Positions 17,068 to 29,654 are shown, counted from the first letter of the stretch. The stretch is DNA of 64,000 nt from Hyphomicrobiales bacterium (GCA_900469965.1 UBZP01000007.1:62001-126000); one strand, 5' to 3'. The notes: generated by a model not told the origin, from the sequence alone. Translations and numbers: made by a program.

Positions 17068-17745
17068 CTAAGTTGCTGCTTGCGCTTCCAAGTTTGGTTC
17101 GACCAGCCCGACGGCGCGGGCGGGCGCGGTCCCGCAAGCCGTCTCGACGCCTGCGACACAAAGAACCTCAACTGCAGACCCGCTAGCAATGCCAGACAGA
17201 GCTTGATGGGCTTGAGAAGCGTTGTTGGTCACCATGCTCTCGCTGTCGTTCGGAGGCGAATAGACGAATGTTGTTTGCGGCCAGGTGCGGAAACCGGCCC
17301 CCTGGAACGCTCTCTTCAGGATCTCGATATCTTCGGCATGCGGCCCAGCGGTAAGGCCGAACAAAACGTTGCCTGGAAGTTGCGCGATGAGCTGTCGGGT
17401 AATGCGGAGTTTTTGTCTGTCACTCGCACTGTTGTCGGTAATGACGCGATGCAAGTAGGAGCAAGGTGCATGACCGCCGCGCCATGTCCCCCGTTCGTCC
17501 TTCGCCGCGAAATACTCCAACGCCCCAACGACCGTGCCGCGTCTCACAATTTGGATTTCCCTCAGGATTCCGTCGGCCCCAATTTCCCTGGTGACGGGGG
17601 CCGTACCGTACAGAACATGACTGAGGGCGGAGTGGATCAGCTTGTTGAGTGCAAACCGAAGCTGCTCCCGCAGAACAATCCACACACCGGTATGGTGCCT
17701 TAAGGGTTTCCCCAGAGGGAGAACTTTGCTCATGGTGTCTGTCAT
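17068..17745 (-). CDS. Hypothetical protein, possibly acyltransferase-like
   Basis: A 225-residue protein, convergent with the frl-like operon. I do not recognise a named family. The segment from ILREIQIVRRGTVVGALEYF to QLIAQLPGNVLFGLTAGPHAED looks like a mixed alpha/beta fold and loosely recalls GNAT-type proteins, but no acetyl-CoA motif is clear. The C-terminal 40 residues are Ala-rich and low in complexity. The start at 17745 is one of several Met codons (17880 and 17733 are others). The opposite strand is also open over most of this span, so the call rests on the protein-like composition of this frame. Confidence 0.5.
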   Translation of the reverse strand: MTDTMSKVLPLGKPLRHHTGVWIVLREQLRFALNKLIHSALSHVLYGTAPVTREIGADGILREIQIVRRGTVVGALEYFAAKDERGTWRGGHAPCSYLHRVITDNSASDRQKLRITRQLIAQLPGNVLFGLTAGPHAEDIEILKRAFQGAGFRTWPQTTFVYSPPNDSESMVTNNASQAHQALSGIASGSAVEVLCVAGVETACGTAPARAVGLVEPNLEAQAAT

Positions 17746-17827
17746 GGAGCGCCCGCCATACTGTCCCCGGTGGTAGAACTGGCCTGATGCCGCCGCGGCT
17801 TGTATGCCGCGACACGATCGAAACCGC

Positions 17828-18190
17828 TTACCCGGGCGGGCGTGAAGCCTCATCATTGTCCTGGTCTGTTTCGCGTTCACGGCCAGACGGGTCCAGATGG
17901 CCCGTGACGTCCTGTGGCCCGGTGTTCACCGGCGGCTTTGCGCTTGTCACGCCGGAGCGATCGGCTTGGGACGGCGCGCACTGGCCCTTCGCATCGTTTC
18001 GAACCTTTAGCGCGTCTGATGGCGAACTGCGCTCCGGATCGGCGTTGTTTTCGCCCGCTGCATCGCGGTCCACATCGGGATCGTCTTTCGCGGGCAGATA
18101 TCCGCGCGGTCGGCTGGCCTCGGGCCCTTCCCAACGCGGTGACTGTTCAGTCGTGCCAGGCGCACCATCTTTAGGTTTTTCTATACCCAT
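17828..18190 (-). CDS. Small hydrophilic disordered protein
   Basis: A 120-residue protein made almost entirely of polar, charged, Gly and Pro residues (for example YLPAKDDPDVDRDAAGENN). It has no hydrophobic core, signal or repeat of fixed length. It starts at 18190 after a clear GAGGAGACC ribosome site. Such intrinsically disordered proteins are frequent in rhizobial stress islands. No function can be assigned. Confidence 0.55.
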   Translation of the reverse strand: MGIEKPKDGAPGTTEQSPRWEGPEASRPRGYLPAKDDPDVDRDAAGENNADPERSSPSDALKVRNDAKGQCAPSQADRSGVTSAKPPVNTGPQDVTGHLDPSGRERETDQDNDEASRPPG

Positions 18191-18487
18191 GGTCGGTCTC
18201 CTCTGTCGCCTGAAACCTGCATGGGAAGAAGAAGTTCCATTCACCACATCATCCGGCGGCAGGAATTTCGATCTAGCTCATTCTTGAATGCTTGAAACAT
18301 ATGCGTGGGCGCTGTTTGTTCGACCAGAAGTCTCCTAGCAGCGACCAGCATAGCGCGCGCACAGACAGGGGGTTGCAGGGGGCAATACTCTCCGGCACAG
18401 ACGCCAGATTGCGGTGCACCTCGTCGCTGAATGGAACAAAGCTTCCTTGCTGTCGTTTGCGGAAAATAAACAAAGGGAGGAAATTCG

Positions 18488-18739
18488 ATGAAGCGGTTCT
18501 CAGTGCTCATCTTGGCAATTGGAATGTTGGCTGGATGCACGCCGACCGAACGGGGTGCAGGAATCGGGGCGGCCACAGGTGCCGTCGTCGGGGGAGCGGT
18601 TACCGGCAACGTCAGAGGCGCGGCCGTCGGTGCCGCGATAGGAGGCGTCTCGGGTGCAGTCATCGGTAACGTCGCCGGGCAACCGGGGCGCTGCTACTAT
18701 CGTGATCGATACGGGCGGCGCTATATAGCCGCCTGCTAG
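18488..18739 (+). CDS. Glycine-zipper lipoprotein
   Basis: An 83-residue outer-envelope lipoprotein. The signal peptide ends in a lipobox (MLAGC, Cys at about residue 17). Then comes a glycine-zipper region of regularly spaced Gly/Ala (GAGIGAATGAVVGGAVTGN and following), and a short Tyr/Arg-rich tail with two Cys. A strong ribosome site (AAAGGGAGGAA) precedes the ATG. It belongs to the broad small glycine-zipper (Rick_17kDa-like/YMGG) group, with an envelope-structural or stress role by analogy. Confidence 0.8.
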   Translation: MKRFSVLILAIGMLAGCTPTERGAGIGAATGAVVGGAVTGNVRGAAVGAAIGGVSGAVIGNVAGQPGRCYYRDRYGRRYIAAC

Positions 18740-19021
18740 CTAGGTTCGCAGTGCAGTGCGGCGCCGCGCCAGCGCCTCAGGATCGTCAGCCGTCGCCGCA
18801 CCGTTGCCGTTCCGATCGCAGCAATCCCGGGTTTCGCTGCATGCGCCGAGTCGTCTTCGCGCCGGACAGGATCGCAGGTGATAGGCGAGGTCGAAGCAAG
18901 AGCGTGAGCGTGTTTGTTCCATGCGCAGGCGGGAGAATAGCCAATGCGCGATGGCGTGCCGGATGAGAGCAAAAGTGCCTGGGCTTGCCAGCCTCAAGGA
19001 TACCGCCGAACAGGGTGTGCT

Positions 19022-20041
19022 TCAGCCAGCCGTCTCGACGATCGGCGGGATCTGAACCACCTTCAATTCCAGTGTATCTGAATCGATGATCTCGAAAACG
19101 GCATCGAGCATCTTCGGCACATCCTGGCGCACCATCTCGATGTGATCGCCGAGCATGGCCACGAAAGGGTCCCAGTCAAAGCAACCGAGATGCGGCATGG
19201 CTGCAGCATACTCACCGGATCGGCGGATCCAGCGCATGACCCCTTCGAGTGAAATGGTAGAGTTGACAAACATTCCCCTCGGCAGGACGGTTCCTGCCTC
19301 GGCAAGCTGCCGCATGGCATTTTCCGCCTTCTCTGGCGCATAACCACAAGTAAGGACGAGGTCTTCGTCAACGCGAATTCCGGCTTCGGCATGGGCGGCA
19401 CGGAATCCCCTGACACGCTCGGAGGTGTTGTGATCGGTTCCGCGACCGCCCACGAAGAGAAGCGGCGACTTCACACCGAACTCTCGCTCGCAATTCGTCA
19501 ACACCCGGCGTGTGAGCTCCAGCGCACCGCCAAAATTGTCGGAGATGACGGAAGGTGCGCGCGATCCTGGCAGGTCGAGATTGACTGTTCGTACCCCCGC
19601 GGCCGAGCACAGTTCGACAATTCGATCCGGATCCGTCGCGCCCGTGGCGATCAGGCAGTCGACCTGGTAGGAAAGCATGGCACGCGCCGCTTCCATCTCC
19701 AGAGCGGGATCACGGCGAGTACAGGTGACGATGGGAAAAAGGTCGCGTTCGCGCGCCATCGCCTCGAACTGCTCGACAATGGAGCCGAAATAGCGGTTGT
19801 CGTATTTGGGAACGATCATCCCGATGATCTTGGATCGCTCGCGCCTCAGCACGCTCGCCTGCATGTTCAGTGCGTAGCCCTGTTCCTCCGCGAGCTTGGT
19901 GATCCTTGCGGCGAGCTGGGCGCTGATTCGGCGCTTTTTCCAGTTTCCATTGAGGATAGCGCTGACCGCACTGGCCGAGGTCCCGGCAAGCTCGGCCAGA
20001 TCGTAAATCGTTGTCCTCTTCGCCTGGGTCGCGCGCTTCAC
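19022..20041 (-). CDS. LacI-family regulator of the pentitol operon
   Basis: A 339-residue regulator: N-terminal LacI HTH (TIYDLAELAGTSASAVSAIL at about residues 11-30) with hinge LAEEQGYALNMQASVL, then a sugar-binding domain (about 70-330). It is divergent from the importer operon starting at 20319. The 36-bp palindrome at 20100-20135 sits in the shared gap and is the likely target. The Trp-Lys-Lys-Arg insertion in the HTH (NGNWKKRRIS) is seen in a LacI subgroup linked to pentitol and inositol loci. Confidence 0.88.
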   Translation of the reverse strand: MKRATQAKRTTIYDLAELAGTSASAVSAILNGNWKKRRISAQLAARITKLAEEQGYALNMQASVLRRERSKIIGMIVPKYDNRYFGSIVEQFEAMARERDLFPIVTCTRRDPALEMEAARAMLSYQVDCLIATGATDPDRIVELCSAAGVRTVNLDLPGSRAPSVISDNFGGALELTRRVLTNCEREFGVKSPLLFVGGRGTDHNTSERVRGFRAAHAEAGIRVDEDLVLTCGYAPEKAENAMRQLAEAGTVLPRGMFVNSTISLEGVMRWIRRSGEYAAAMPHLGCFDWDPFVAMLGDHIEMVRQDVPKMLDAVFEIIDSDTLELKVVQIPPIVETAG

Positions 20042-20067
20042 AATTCGTTCTCCACTTCGCGCGTCAC

Positions 20068-20096
20068 CTTGACATCAATGGGGAGAGGTGGCAATT
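20068..20096 (+). promoter_or_regulatory. Candidate promoter of the pentitol operon
   Basis: CTTGAC at 20068-20073, the usual alphaproteobacterial -35 core, followed 17 bases later by a weak -10-like GCAATT at 20091-20096. The operator palindrome starts 4 bases downstream, so bound repressor would overlap the transcription start. Confidence 0.35.
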
Positions 20097-20099
20097 CTG

Positions 20100-20135
20100 C
20101 TTCATCGATTGAGCAAGCTTGCGCAATCGATGAAG
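20100..20135. promoter_or_regulatory. 36-bp nested palindrome, probable LacI operator
   Basis: Outer arms CTTCATCGATTG (20100-20111) and its exact inverted complement (20124-20135) flank a perfect central palindrome GCAAGCTTGC (20113-20122). Only the A/G pair at 20112 and 20123 breaks full symmetry. It lies between the divergent LacI gene (start 20041) and the binding-protein gene (start 20319). Confidence 0.75.
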
Positions 20136-20318
20136 TCGCCAGCAAAAGCGGAGCTGACTCAGGGAGGAGTCGGATCAGAACCGAGTCGATCAACGCGGCA
20201 GCGCCAAGCTGCAACGAACGATTTGCTGCGCCATGACGGCGTGGCCGAACTTGGACTGAGCCGGGACAGCATCCTGGAAAGCCGCAACTCGCCGGCCCAT
20301 TGTTTGTGGAGGAACCTT

Positions 20319-21365
20319 ATGAACACGCTTACTTATTTGCTCGCCACGACCGGTCTGGCCGTGTCTCTCGGTGGCGCCGCAATGGCGCAGGAAGCAGCAA
20401 CCGTTGCCTTTCTCATGCCCGACCAGGCTTCTACCCGCTACGAGCAGCATGACTATCCGGGGTTCAAGGCGGAAATGGAGAAGCTGTGCCCATCCTGCAC
20501 GGTGATCTACCAGAATGCCAACGCTGACGTTGCCCTCCAGCAGCAACAGTTCAACTCCGTGATCGCTCAGGGTGCGAAAATCATTGTCCTTGATCCCGTG
20601 GACTCCGCAGCAGCGGCGGCGCTGGTCGAAATCGCGCAGTCCCAGGACGTCAAGGTCATTGCCTATGATCGGCCGATACCGGACAAGCCGGCAGACTACT
20701 ATGTCTCCTTCGACAACGAAGGCATTGGCCGCGCCATTGCCCAGTCGCTCGTCGACCATCTTAAGGCTACCGGTGTTCCGGACGGGGCCGGGGTGTTGCA
20801 GATCAATGGTTCCCCCACCGATGCGGCCGCGGGCCTGATCCGTGACGGTATCGATTCCGCACTCGATGCATCCCCGTACAAGACACTTGCCGAATTCGAC
20901 ACCCCCGACTGGGCGCCACCAAAGGCGCAGGAATGGGCTGCAGGGCAGATCACCCGCTTCGGCGATCAAATCAAGGGGATCGTCGCGGCCAACGACGGAA
21001 CCGGTGGTGGCGCGATTGCCGCTTTGAAGGCAGCAGGCGTCAAGCCACTGCCCCCGGTGACCGGCAACGACGCCACAATCGCCGCGTTGCAGCTGATCAT
21101 CTCGGGTGATCAATACAATACGATTTCCAAGCCGTCCGAAATCGTCGCAGCAGCAGCGGCAAACGTCGCCGTCAAGCTGTTGAAGGGTGAGACGCCAGAG
21201 GCGCCCAACAAGCTTTACGACACGCCCTCGCAGCTGTTCGTTCCTGCTGTCGTCACGGCCGAGAACATCAAGGCCGAGATCTTCGACAAGGGCATCAACA
21301 AACCTGAAGAAATCTGCACAGGCGAATATGTTGAAGGTTGCCGTAAACTCGGCATCATCAACTAA
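20319..21365 (+). CDS. ABC importer substrate-binding protein (RbsB/XylF type)
   Basis: A 348-residue periplasmic binding protein of the CUT2 class (periplasmic-binding domain 4). The signal peptide LLATTGLAVSLGGAAMAQ is cleaved near residue 22. The mature protein carries the family pattern (ATVAFLMPDQASTRYEQHDY, IIVLDPVDSAAAA, GIVAANDGTGGG) and resembles xylose-type binders in DQASTRYEQHD. A GGAGGAAC ribosome site sets the ATG at 20319. The ligand is probably a pentitol or pentose, inferred from the dehydrogenase and kinase encoded downstream. Confidence 0.9.
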   Translation: MNTLTYLLATTGLAVSLGGAAMAQEAATVAFLMPDQASTRYEQHDYPGFKAEMEKLCPSCTVIYQNANADVALQQQQFNSVIAQGAKIIVLDPVDSAAAAALVEIAQSQDVKVIAYDRPIPDKPADYYVSFDNEGIGRAIAQSLVDHLKATGVPDGAGVLQINGSPTDAAAGLIRDGIDSALDASPYKTLAEFDTPDWAPPKAQEWAAGQITRFGDQIKGIVAANDGTGGGAIAALKAAGVKPLPPVTGNDATIAALQLIISGDQYNTISKPSEIVAAAAANVAVKLLKGETPEAPNKLYDTPSQLFVPAVVTAENIKAEIFDKGINKPEEICTGEYVEGCRKLGIIN

Positions 21366-21368
21366 GCT

Positions 21369-21401
21369 CCAGGCGTGTGCCTGGCCGCGCTTGCCGCGGC
21401 C
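21369..21401 (+). promoter_or_regulatory. Tandem stem-loops after the binding-protein gene
   Basis: Two adjoining hairpins: CCAGGC-GTGT-GCCTGG (21369-21384) and GGCCGCG-loop-CGCGGCC (21383-21401). They share two bases, so they are mutually exclusive in full form. They lie 3 bases after the stop and 34 before the ATPase ATG. They probably stabilise the binding-protein mRNA and lower downstream expression. Confidence 0.55.
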
Positions 21402-21434
21402 GGGCGCCCCTTTCGGTTGAAAGGTCACGAGGCC

Positions 21435-22256
21435 ATGACGATCACTACCCAGAACCTTCCCGCCAGGGGCGAGCCCGTGCTGAGGCTGCGTGGCATTTCC
21501 AAGAACTTCGGCGCCGTGTCCGCCCTGACGGACATCGAGCTGGACGTGAATGCGGGCGAAGTCCTTGCCCTCGTCGGCGACAACGGTGCCGGTAAGTCGA
21601 CGCTCGTCAAGGTGCTTGCCGGCGTACACCAGCCATCGGCGGGCTCGATCGAATTCTGCGGGCAAACCGTCACGCTGGACAATCCTGCCAAGGCTCTGGA
21701 TCTCGGGATCGCCACCGTCTTCCAGGACCTCGCTCTGTGCGAGAACCTCGACGTCGTCGCCAATCTCTTCTTGGGTCACGAACTGTCGCCATGGCATCTC
21801 GATGAAGTGGCGATGGAAGTGCGCGCCTGGACGCTGTTGCGCGAACTGGCAGCCCGCATTCCTTCGGTACGAGAACCGATCGCTTCACTTTCCGGCGGGC
21901 AGCGACAGACAGTGGCGATTGCGCGCTCGCTGCTGCTTGATCCCAAGGTCATTATGCTGGACGAACCGACGGCCGCCCTGGGTGTTGCCCAGACTGCGGA
22001 AGTGCTCAACCTGATAGAGCGTGTGCGAGACCGCGGCCTCGGCGTCATCATCATCAGTCACAACATGGAAGACGTGCGTGCGGTCGCCGATCGGATCGTG
22101 GTCCTTCGCCTTGGCCGGAACAACGGCGTCTTCTCGCCGGAATCGTCAAATCAGGAGCTGGTTTCTGCCATCACGGGCGCAACGGATAATTCGGTATCGC
22201 GTCGGCTCGACCGCAAGGCCGGCCTGGTCAACGAGACGAGCGGGGGAGCAGCATGA
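21435..22256 (+). CDS. ABC importer ATPase, single-domain FrcA type
   Basis: A 273-residue ATPase with one nucleotide-binding domain: Walker A GDNGAGKST (near residue 53), signature LSGGQRQTVA (near 155), Walker B VIMLDEPTAAL, switch His in IISHNMEDV. CUT2 importers such as XylG or RbsA normally have two fused domains (about 500 residues); this short form matches FrcA-type proteins of rhizobia. The Gly-Asp-Asn Walker start is typical of CUT2. It overlaps the permease gene by ATGA. Confidence 0.9.
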   Translation: MTITTQNLPARGEPVLRLRGISKNFGAVSALTDIELDVNAGEVLALVGDNGAGKSTLVKVLAGVHQPSAGSIEFCGQTVTLDNPAKALDLGIATVFQDLALCENLDVVANLFLGHELSPWHLDEVAMEVRAWTLLRELAARIPSVREPIASLSGGQRQTVAIARSLLLDPKVIMLDEPTAALGVAQTAEVLNLIERVRDRGLGVIIISHNMEDVRAVADRIVVLRLGRNNGVFSPESSNQELVSAITGATDNSVSRRLDRKAGLVNETSGGAA

Positions 22257-23515
22257 GCCAGAACGTTTCCGACAACAACTCCCGAGGCCGGCAGCAGCTG
22301 GACCGCAGCGATGAGCGCGTGCGCCATGACGAGGGCATCCTTGGCATGGCGCACGGGTTCATTGACCGCGTGCGCTCGGGCGATCTCGGCATGCTCCCGG
22401 TTGCCGTCGGGCTGATCGTCATCTCGATCGTCTTCTCGGCACTCAACCCGGTCTTTCTTGCGCCCAATAATCTGGTGAACCTCCTCTTCGATTGCGCCAC
22501 CGTCGGCGTGATATCGCTCGGTATCATCTGCGTGCTTGTGCTCGGGGAAATCGACCTGTCCGTAGGCTCGATGAGCGGCCTTGCGTCCGCAACCGTCGGC
22601 GTACTGTGGGTCAACATGGGCTGGCCTGTCGCCGGCGCCATCATCGCAGCGCTGCTGTTGGGGGCCTGTGTGGGGCTGCTCTACGCAACCCTTTACAATC
22701 GCCTTGGAATGCCGAGTTTCATTGCCACGCTCGCCGGTCTGCTGGCTCTGCTCGGCATGCAGCTCTACATCCTGGGGGCGTCCGGCTCGATCAATCTCCC
22801 CTATGCCTCGCCGCTCGTCCGGTTCGGACAGATCCTTATCATGCCTGACTGGCTCTCCCACGCGCTCGCGCTGGTCCCGGGTCTGGTGATGATCGGCAAG
22901 GGGCTGAGCACGATGCGCCAGCGGCAAGCCGCAAACCTCTCGGCACAGCCCCTCGGTGCACTGATCCTCAAGGCCGTCGTCTTGACAGTCGCGCTCGAGC
23001 TGGCCGTCTTCTACCTCAATCTCGGCCGTGGCGTGCCATGGATGTTCGCGCTTTTCGTCGCGCTGGCAGTGATCCTCAACTATGCGCTGACGCGCACGAA
23101 GTGGGGCCGATCGATGTTTGCGGTGGGCGGAAACAAGGAAGCGGCGCGCCGTTCGGGCATCAACGTGAAGCGGATATACATGAGCGCCTTCATGCTCTGC
23201 TCCACGCTGGCAGCACTTGGCGGCATTCTCTCGGCCTCTCGCCTTGCTTCTTCGAGCCAGCAGGCCGGTACCGGTGACGTCAACCTTAACGCTATCGCAG
23301 CCGCAGTCATCGGCGGCACCAGCCTGTTTGGCGGACGCGGCAGCGCCTACTCGGCTCTGCTCGGTATCATCGTTATCCAGGCGATTTCGAATGGCCTGAC
23401 CCTTTTGAACCTCAGTTCGTCGCTTCGCTACATGATCACTGGCGGCGTGCTGGCAATTGCGGTGATCGTCGACTCGCTGGCACGGCGCTCCCGCGTCAGC
23501 CATGGCCGCGCCTGA
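22253..23515 (+). CDS. ABC importer permease (CUT2, XylH/FrcC type)
   Basis: A 420-residue inner-membrane permease with about ten hydrophobic segments and a polar N-terminal tail of about 40 residues. The CUT2 signatures [10 protein letters not shown] (near residue 98) and the conserved end [11 protein letters not shown] are present. The length, with extra residues in the middle ([19 protein letters not shown] region), is that of XylH-type permeases. It works with the ATPase encoded just upstream and the binding protein at 20319. Confidence 0.9.
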   Translation: MSQNVSDNNSRGRQQLDRSDERVRHDEGILGMAHGFIDRVRSGDLGMLPVAVGLIVISIVFSALNPVFLAPNNLVNLLFDCATVGVISLGIICVLVLGEIDLSVGSMSGLASATVGVLWVNMGWPVAGAIIAALLLGACVGLLYATLYNRLGMPSFIATLAGLLALLGMQLYILGASGSINLPYASPLVRFGQILIMPDWLSHALALVPGLVMIGKGLSTMRQRQAANLSAQPLGALILKAVVLTVALELAVFYLNLGRGVPWMFALFVALAVILNYALTRTKWGRSMFAVGGNKEAARRSGINVKRIYMSAFMLCSTLAALGGILSASRLASSSQQAGTGDVNLNAIAAAVIGGTSLFGGRGSAYSALLGIIVIQAISNGLTLLNLSSSLRYMITGGVLAIAVIVDSLARRSRVSHGRA

Positions 23516-23541
23516 CAACCGATAGGGAATGGAGTTTTGAA

Positions 23542-24270
23542 ATGGCAGACCTCATGAAGGGCAAAGTCGCCGCCATTACCGGTGCGGCCTCGGGCATCGG
23601 TCTCGAGTGCGCTCGCACGCTCCTCGATGAAGGCGCAAAGGTTGTTCTGGTCGATCGCGCGCAGGACAAGCTGGAGCAGCTTTGCAAGGAGCTGGGAGCG
23701 AACGCGCTGCCGCTGGTCGTCGACCTGCTCAGGCCCGCGGACGTTTCCGGGATGTTGCCGCGCATTCTCCAGATCGCGGGCAAGCTCGACGTCTTCCACG
23801 CCAATGCCGGGGCCTACATCGGCGGTCCCGTAGCTGAGGGCGATCCGGATGCCTGGGACCGGATGCTCAACCTGAACATCAATGCGGCGTTCCGGTCGGT
23901 CCACGCGGTCCTGCCTTATATGATCGAGCAAAAGACGGGCGACATCCTCTTCACCAGTTCGATTGCCGGGGTCGTTCCCGTCGTGTGGGAGCCGATCTAC
24001 ACGGCCTCGAAATTTGCCGTTCAGGCGTTCGTTCACAGCACGCGCCGTCAGGTGGCCCAACACGGCGTACGTGTCGGCGCCGTTTTGCCTGGGCCGGTTG
24101 TCACGGCGCTCCTCGATGACTGGCCGAAGGAGAAGATGGACGAAGCGCTTGCCAGCGGCAGCCTGATGCAGCCGAAGGAAGTGGCAGATGCGGTGTTGTT
24201 CATGCTGACCCGGCCACGCAACGTGACGGTCCGCGACCTAGTGATCCTGCCAAACAGCGTGGATCTCTAG
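23542..24270 (+). CDS. Short-chain dehydrogenase, probable pentitol (ribitol) dehydrogenase
   Basis: A 242-residue classical SDR with cofactor motif TGAASGIG (residues 14-21), NAGAY near 92, and catalytic Ser (TSSIAG) and Tyr-x3-Lys (YTASK, near 154). Asp after strand 2 (VLVDRAQ) predicts NAD(H) preference. It is followed by a ribulokinase-like gene and preceded by a pentose-type importer, so oxidation of ribitol to D-ribulose is the most economical role. The RbtD-like ending ([22 protein letters not shown]) fits ribitol and related polyol dehydrogenases. The exact polyol is inferred. Confidence 0.82.
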   Translation: MADLMKGKVAAITGAASGIGLECARTLLDEGAKVVLVDRAQDKLEQLCKELGANALPLVVDLLRPADVSGMLPRILQIAGKLDVFHANAGAYIGGPVAEGDPDAWDRMLNLNINAAFRSVHAVLPYMIEQKTGDILFTSSIAGVVPVVWEPIYTASKFAVQAFVHSTRRQVAQHGVRVGAVLPGPVVTALLDDWPKEKMDEALASGSLMQPKEVADAVLFMLTRPRNVTVRDLVILPNSVDL

Positions 24271-24333
24271 AGTGAAGCCGGCGGCGGCCTTTGGCCTTCC
24301 GCCGAACCAGATACCTGAGCAGGCGGTAGAACC

Positions 24334-25965
24334 ATGACAAACATCGCTTCCGCGCAGCCTTCGGGCGGCGAGCGCTATCTTGTTGGCGTCGATGTCGGAA
24401 CAGGCAGCGCGAGGGCGGGCGTCTTTGACCTGACCGGGCGTATGCTGGCATCAGGCAAGCACGACATCACCCTCTTCCGGGAGGCCGGTTCGATCGTAGA
24501 ACAGTCGAGCGCGGAGATCTGGTCAGCGGTTTGCGCCTCCGTTCGCGAAGCAGTCGCACGAGCGGGGGTCGCGCCCGAGCGTATCGCGGGCATCGGATTT
24601 GACGCGACCTGCTCGCTCGTCGTTCTCGGCAAGGATGGCGTGTCTTTGCCTGTCGGGCCATCCGAGGACCCGAAACGCGACATCATCGTCTGGATGGACC
24701 ATCGCGCGGTGGAGCAGGCCGAGCGCATCAACGCCAAGAGGCACGACGTCTTGCGCTATGTGGGCGGTCGCATCTCGCCGGAGATGGAGACGCCGAAGCT
24801 GCTCTGGTTGCGCGAAAATCGTCCGCAGGTATTTGATGCAGCCTGGCAGTTCTTCGATCTTGCCGATTACCTGACCTGGCGTGCGACGGGCGACTGCGCA
24901 CGATCTACCTGCACTGTCACTTGCAAATGGACCTATCTGGCCCATGAAAGGCGTTGGGATCCGGACTACTTCCGGCAGATTGGGCTCGGCGTTATCGCCG
25001 ATGAGGCGTTTGTTCGGATCGGACAGGACGTGGTAGAGCCGGGAACACCGCTCGGCAATGGCCTGACAGAGCAGGCGGCGACGGAGCTCGGGCTGGCGGC
25101 CGGTACTGCCGTGGGCGCGGGCATGATCGACGCGCACGCAGGCGGGATTGGAACCGTCGGTGCCGACGGCCCGCCCGAAAGCAACCTCGGCTATGTCTTC
25201 GGCACCTCCTCATGCACGATGACGTCGACTGCCGAACCGGTATTCGTTCCGGGCGTCTGGGGACCCTATTATTCCGCCATGGTACCGGGGATGTGGCTGA
25301 ACGAGGGCGGCCAGTCCGCCGCCGGGGCCGCAATCGAGCAGCTCCTTTCGTTCCACCCGGCGGCGCCAGAGGCTCGCTTGCAGGCAGAGGCGAGGGGCCT
25401 GTCGCTGCCAGTGTTTCTGGCCAATCTCGCCACCGGCCAGGCTGATACGCTTTCGGGTACCGTTGCTCTTGCCGAAGGGCTTCATGTGGTGCCTGAGTTC
25501 CTGGGGAATCGGGCTCCTTTTGCCGATCCCCATGCCCGCGCCATCATCGCCGGCCTCGGGATGAAACATGACATCGAAAATCTGGTCGCGCTCTATATCG
25601 CCGGGCTTTGCGGCATAGGCTATGGTCTGCGGCAAATTATCGATGCCCAGGCGGATGCTGGTGCTCCGATAGAAAAAGTCGTCATCAGCGGCGGTGCAGG
25701 TCAGCTGGATGTCGTGCGCCAGATCCTGGCAGACGCAACCGGCAAACCCGTGCTGGCCACCCGTTCCGAGGAGCCAGTCTTGCTCGGTGCTGCAATTCTC
25801 GGATCCGTGGCTGCAGCAGTCCTGCCTGATGTCCGCGCGGCCATGTCGGCACTTTCGGCAACAGATCGCATCTACCAGCCCGCAGGCGGAGAATTCGGGG
25901 CAATTCATGCAACGCGGTTCGATGCCTTCAAAAGACTGCAATCGGTGGCACGCCAGATTCGCTAG
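24334..25965 (+). CDS. FGGY-family carbohydrate kinase, probable D-ribulokinase
   Basis: A 543-residue FGGY kinase. The N-terminal ATPase-fold motif GVDVGTGSARAGVFD is at about residues 18-32, with FDATCSLVVLG and WMDHRA following. The C-terminal half carries ISGGAGQLDVVRQILADATG, the FGGY signature region. Length and the DATCS motif match ribulokinases that act on D-ribulose or L-ribulose. It closes the operon and would supply ribulose 5-phosphate to the pentose phosphate pathway. Confidence 0.87.
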   Translation: MTNIASAQPSGGERYLVGVDVGTGSARAGVFDLTGRMLASGKHDITLFREAGSIVEQSSAEIWSAVCASVREAVARAGVAPERIAGIGFDATCSLVVLGKDGVSLPVGPSEDPKRDIIVWMDHRAVEQAERINAKRHDVLRYVGGRISPEMETPKLLWLRENRPQVFDAAWQFFDLADYLTWRATGDCARSTCTVTCKWTYLAHERRWDPDYFRQIGLGVIADEAFVRIGQDVVEPGTPLGNGLTEQAATELGLAAGTAVGAGMIDAHAGGIGTVGADGPPESNLGYVFGTSSCTMTSTAEPVFVPGVWGPYYSAMVPGMWLNEGGQSAAGAAIEQLLSFHPAAPEARLQAEARGLSLPVFLANLATGQADTLSGTVALAEGLHVVPEFLGNRAPFADPHARAIIAGLGMKHDIENLVALYIAGLCGIGYGLRQIIDAQADAGAPIEKVVISGGAGQLDVVRQILADATGKPVLATRSEEPVLLGAAILGSVAAAVLPDVRAAMSALSATDRIYQPAGGEFGAIHATRFDAFKRLQSVARQIR

Positions 25966-26104
25966 TCAAACGGCAGTCAGCCGTGGGTCCCGTCTGCGCG
26001 GTTCTCTTTCACCATGGTCAGGTCAGGGGCAAGATCTCCTGAAGGATGGAACCAGCCGCAGTCCCGGTCATTAAGGTGTCGGGAGCCGAAAGGAGGCCCA
26101 GACG

Positions 26105-26278
26105 ATGACCAAGGACGTTACCAACCGCAAGGCTAAAGAACATGTGGACGAGGACCAGAACGGGGTGATCGTTGCCGGGCCCGAGGCCCATGCGCGCGAG
26201 CGCGTGGGCAAGCATCCCGCCCAAAGCGAACGATCTCGGAAGGACAAGCCTGAGAACAAGCCGGCAGGAAGGCCGTAG
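26105..26278 (+). CDS. 57-residue basic hydrophilic protein
   Basis: A short frame beginning MTKDVTNRKAKEHVDEDQNG and ending RPAGRP-like (NKPAGRP). It is preceded by a strong ribosome site (AAAGGAGG, 8 bases before the ATG) and followed 44 bases later by a strong terminator. Composition is almost entirely charged or polar, so it is likely disordered or nucleic-acid-associated. No family is recognised. Confidence 0.55.
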   Translation: MTKDVTNRKAKEHVDEDQNGVIVAGPEAHARERVGKHPAQSERSRKDKPENKPAGRP

Positions 26279-26322
26279 CGCATCCGGCTCCTCGTCGCGT
26301 GGCCTACTCGGCATCTTCAGCG

Positions 26323-26352
26323 AACCCTCCCCGGTCTCTACCGGGGAGGGTT
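26323..26352. terminator. Bidirectional terminator between the 57-residue gene and katG
   Basis: Perfect 12-bp stem AACCCTCCCCGG / CCGGGGAGGGTT with a TCTCTA loop, lying 44 bases after the + strand small gene and 35 bases after the katG stop on the - strand. Only two T residues extend each arm, but the stem is very stable. Confidence 0.75.
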
Positions 26353-26387
26353 CTGTCGTGACGGGGGCTATCGCCAGGCCTAGCGCC

Positions 26388-29654
<3,267 letters not shown>

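Noticed and set aside
17080-17703. 207-codon + strand frame overlapping the 17068-17745 gene
   Set aside because: Its translation lacks secondary-structure pattern; the - strand frame looks more like a protein, though neither is certain.
20190-21797. 535-codon frame on the - strand opposite the binding-protein gene
   Set aside because: A shadow frame of well-recognised genes on the + strand.
22151-23518. 455-codon - strand frame opposite the permease gene
   Set aside because: A shadow of a CUT2 permease; no domain and unlikely composition.
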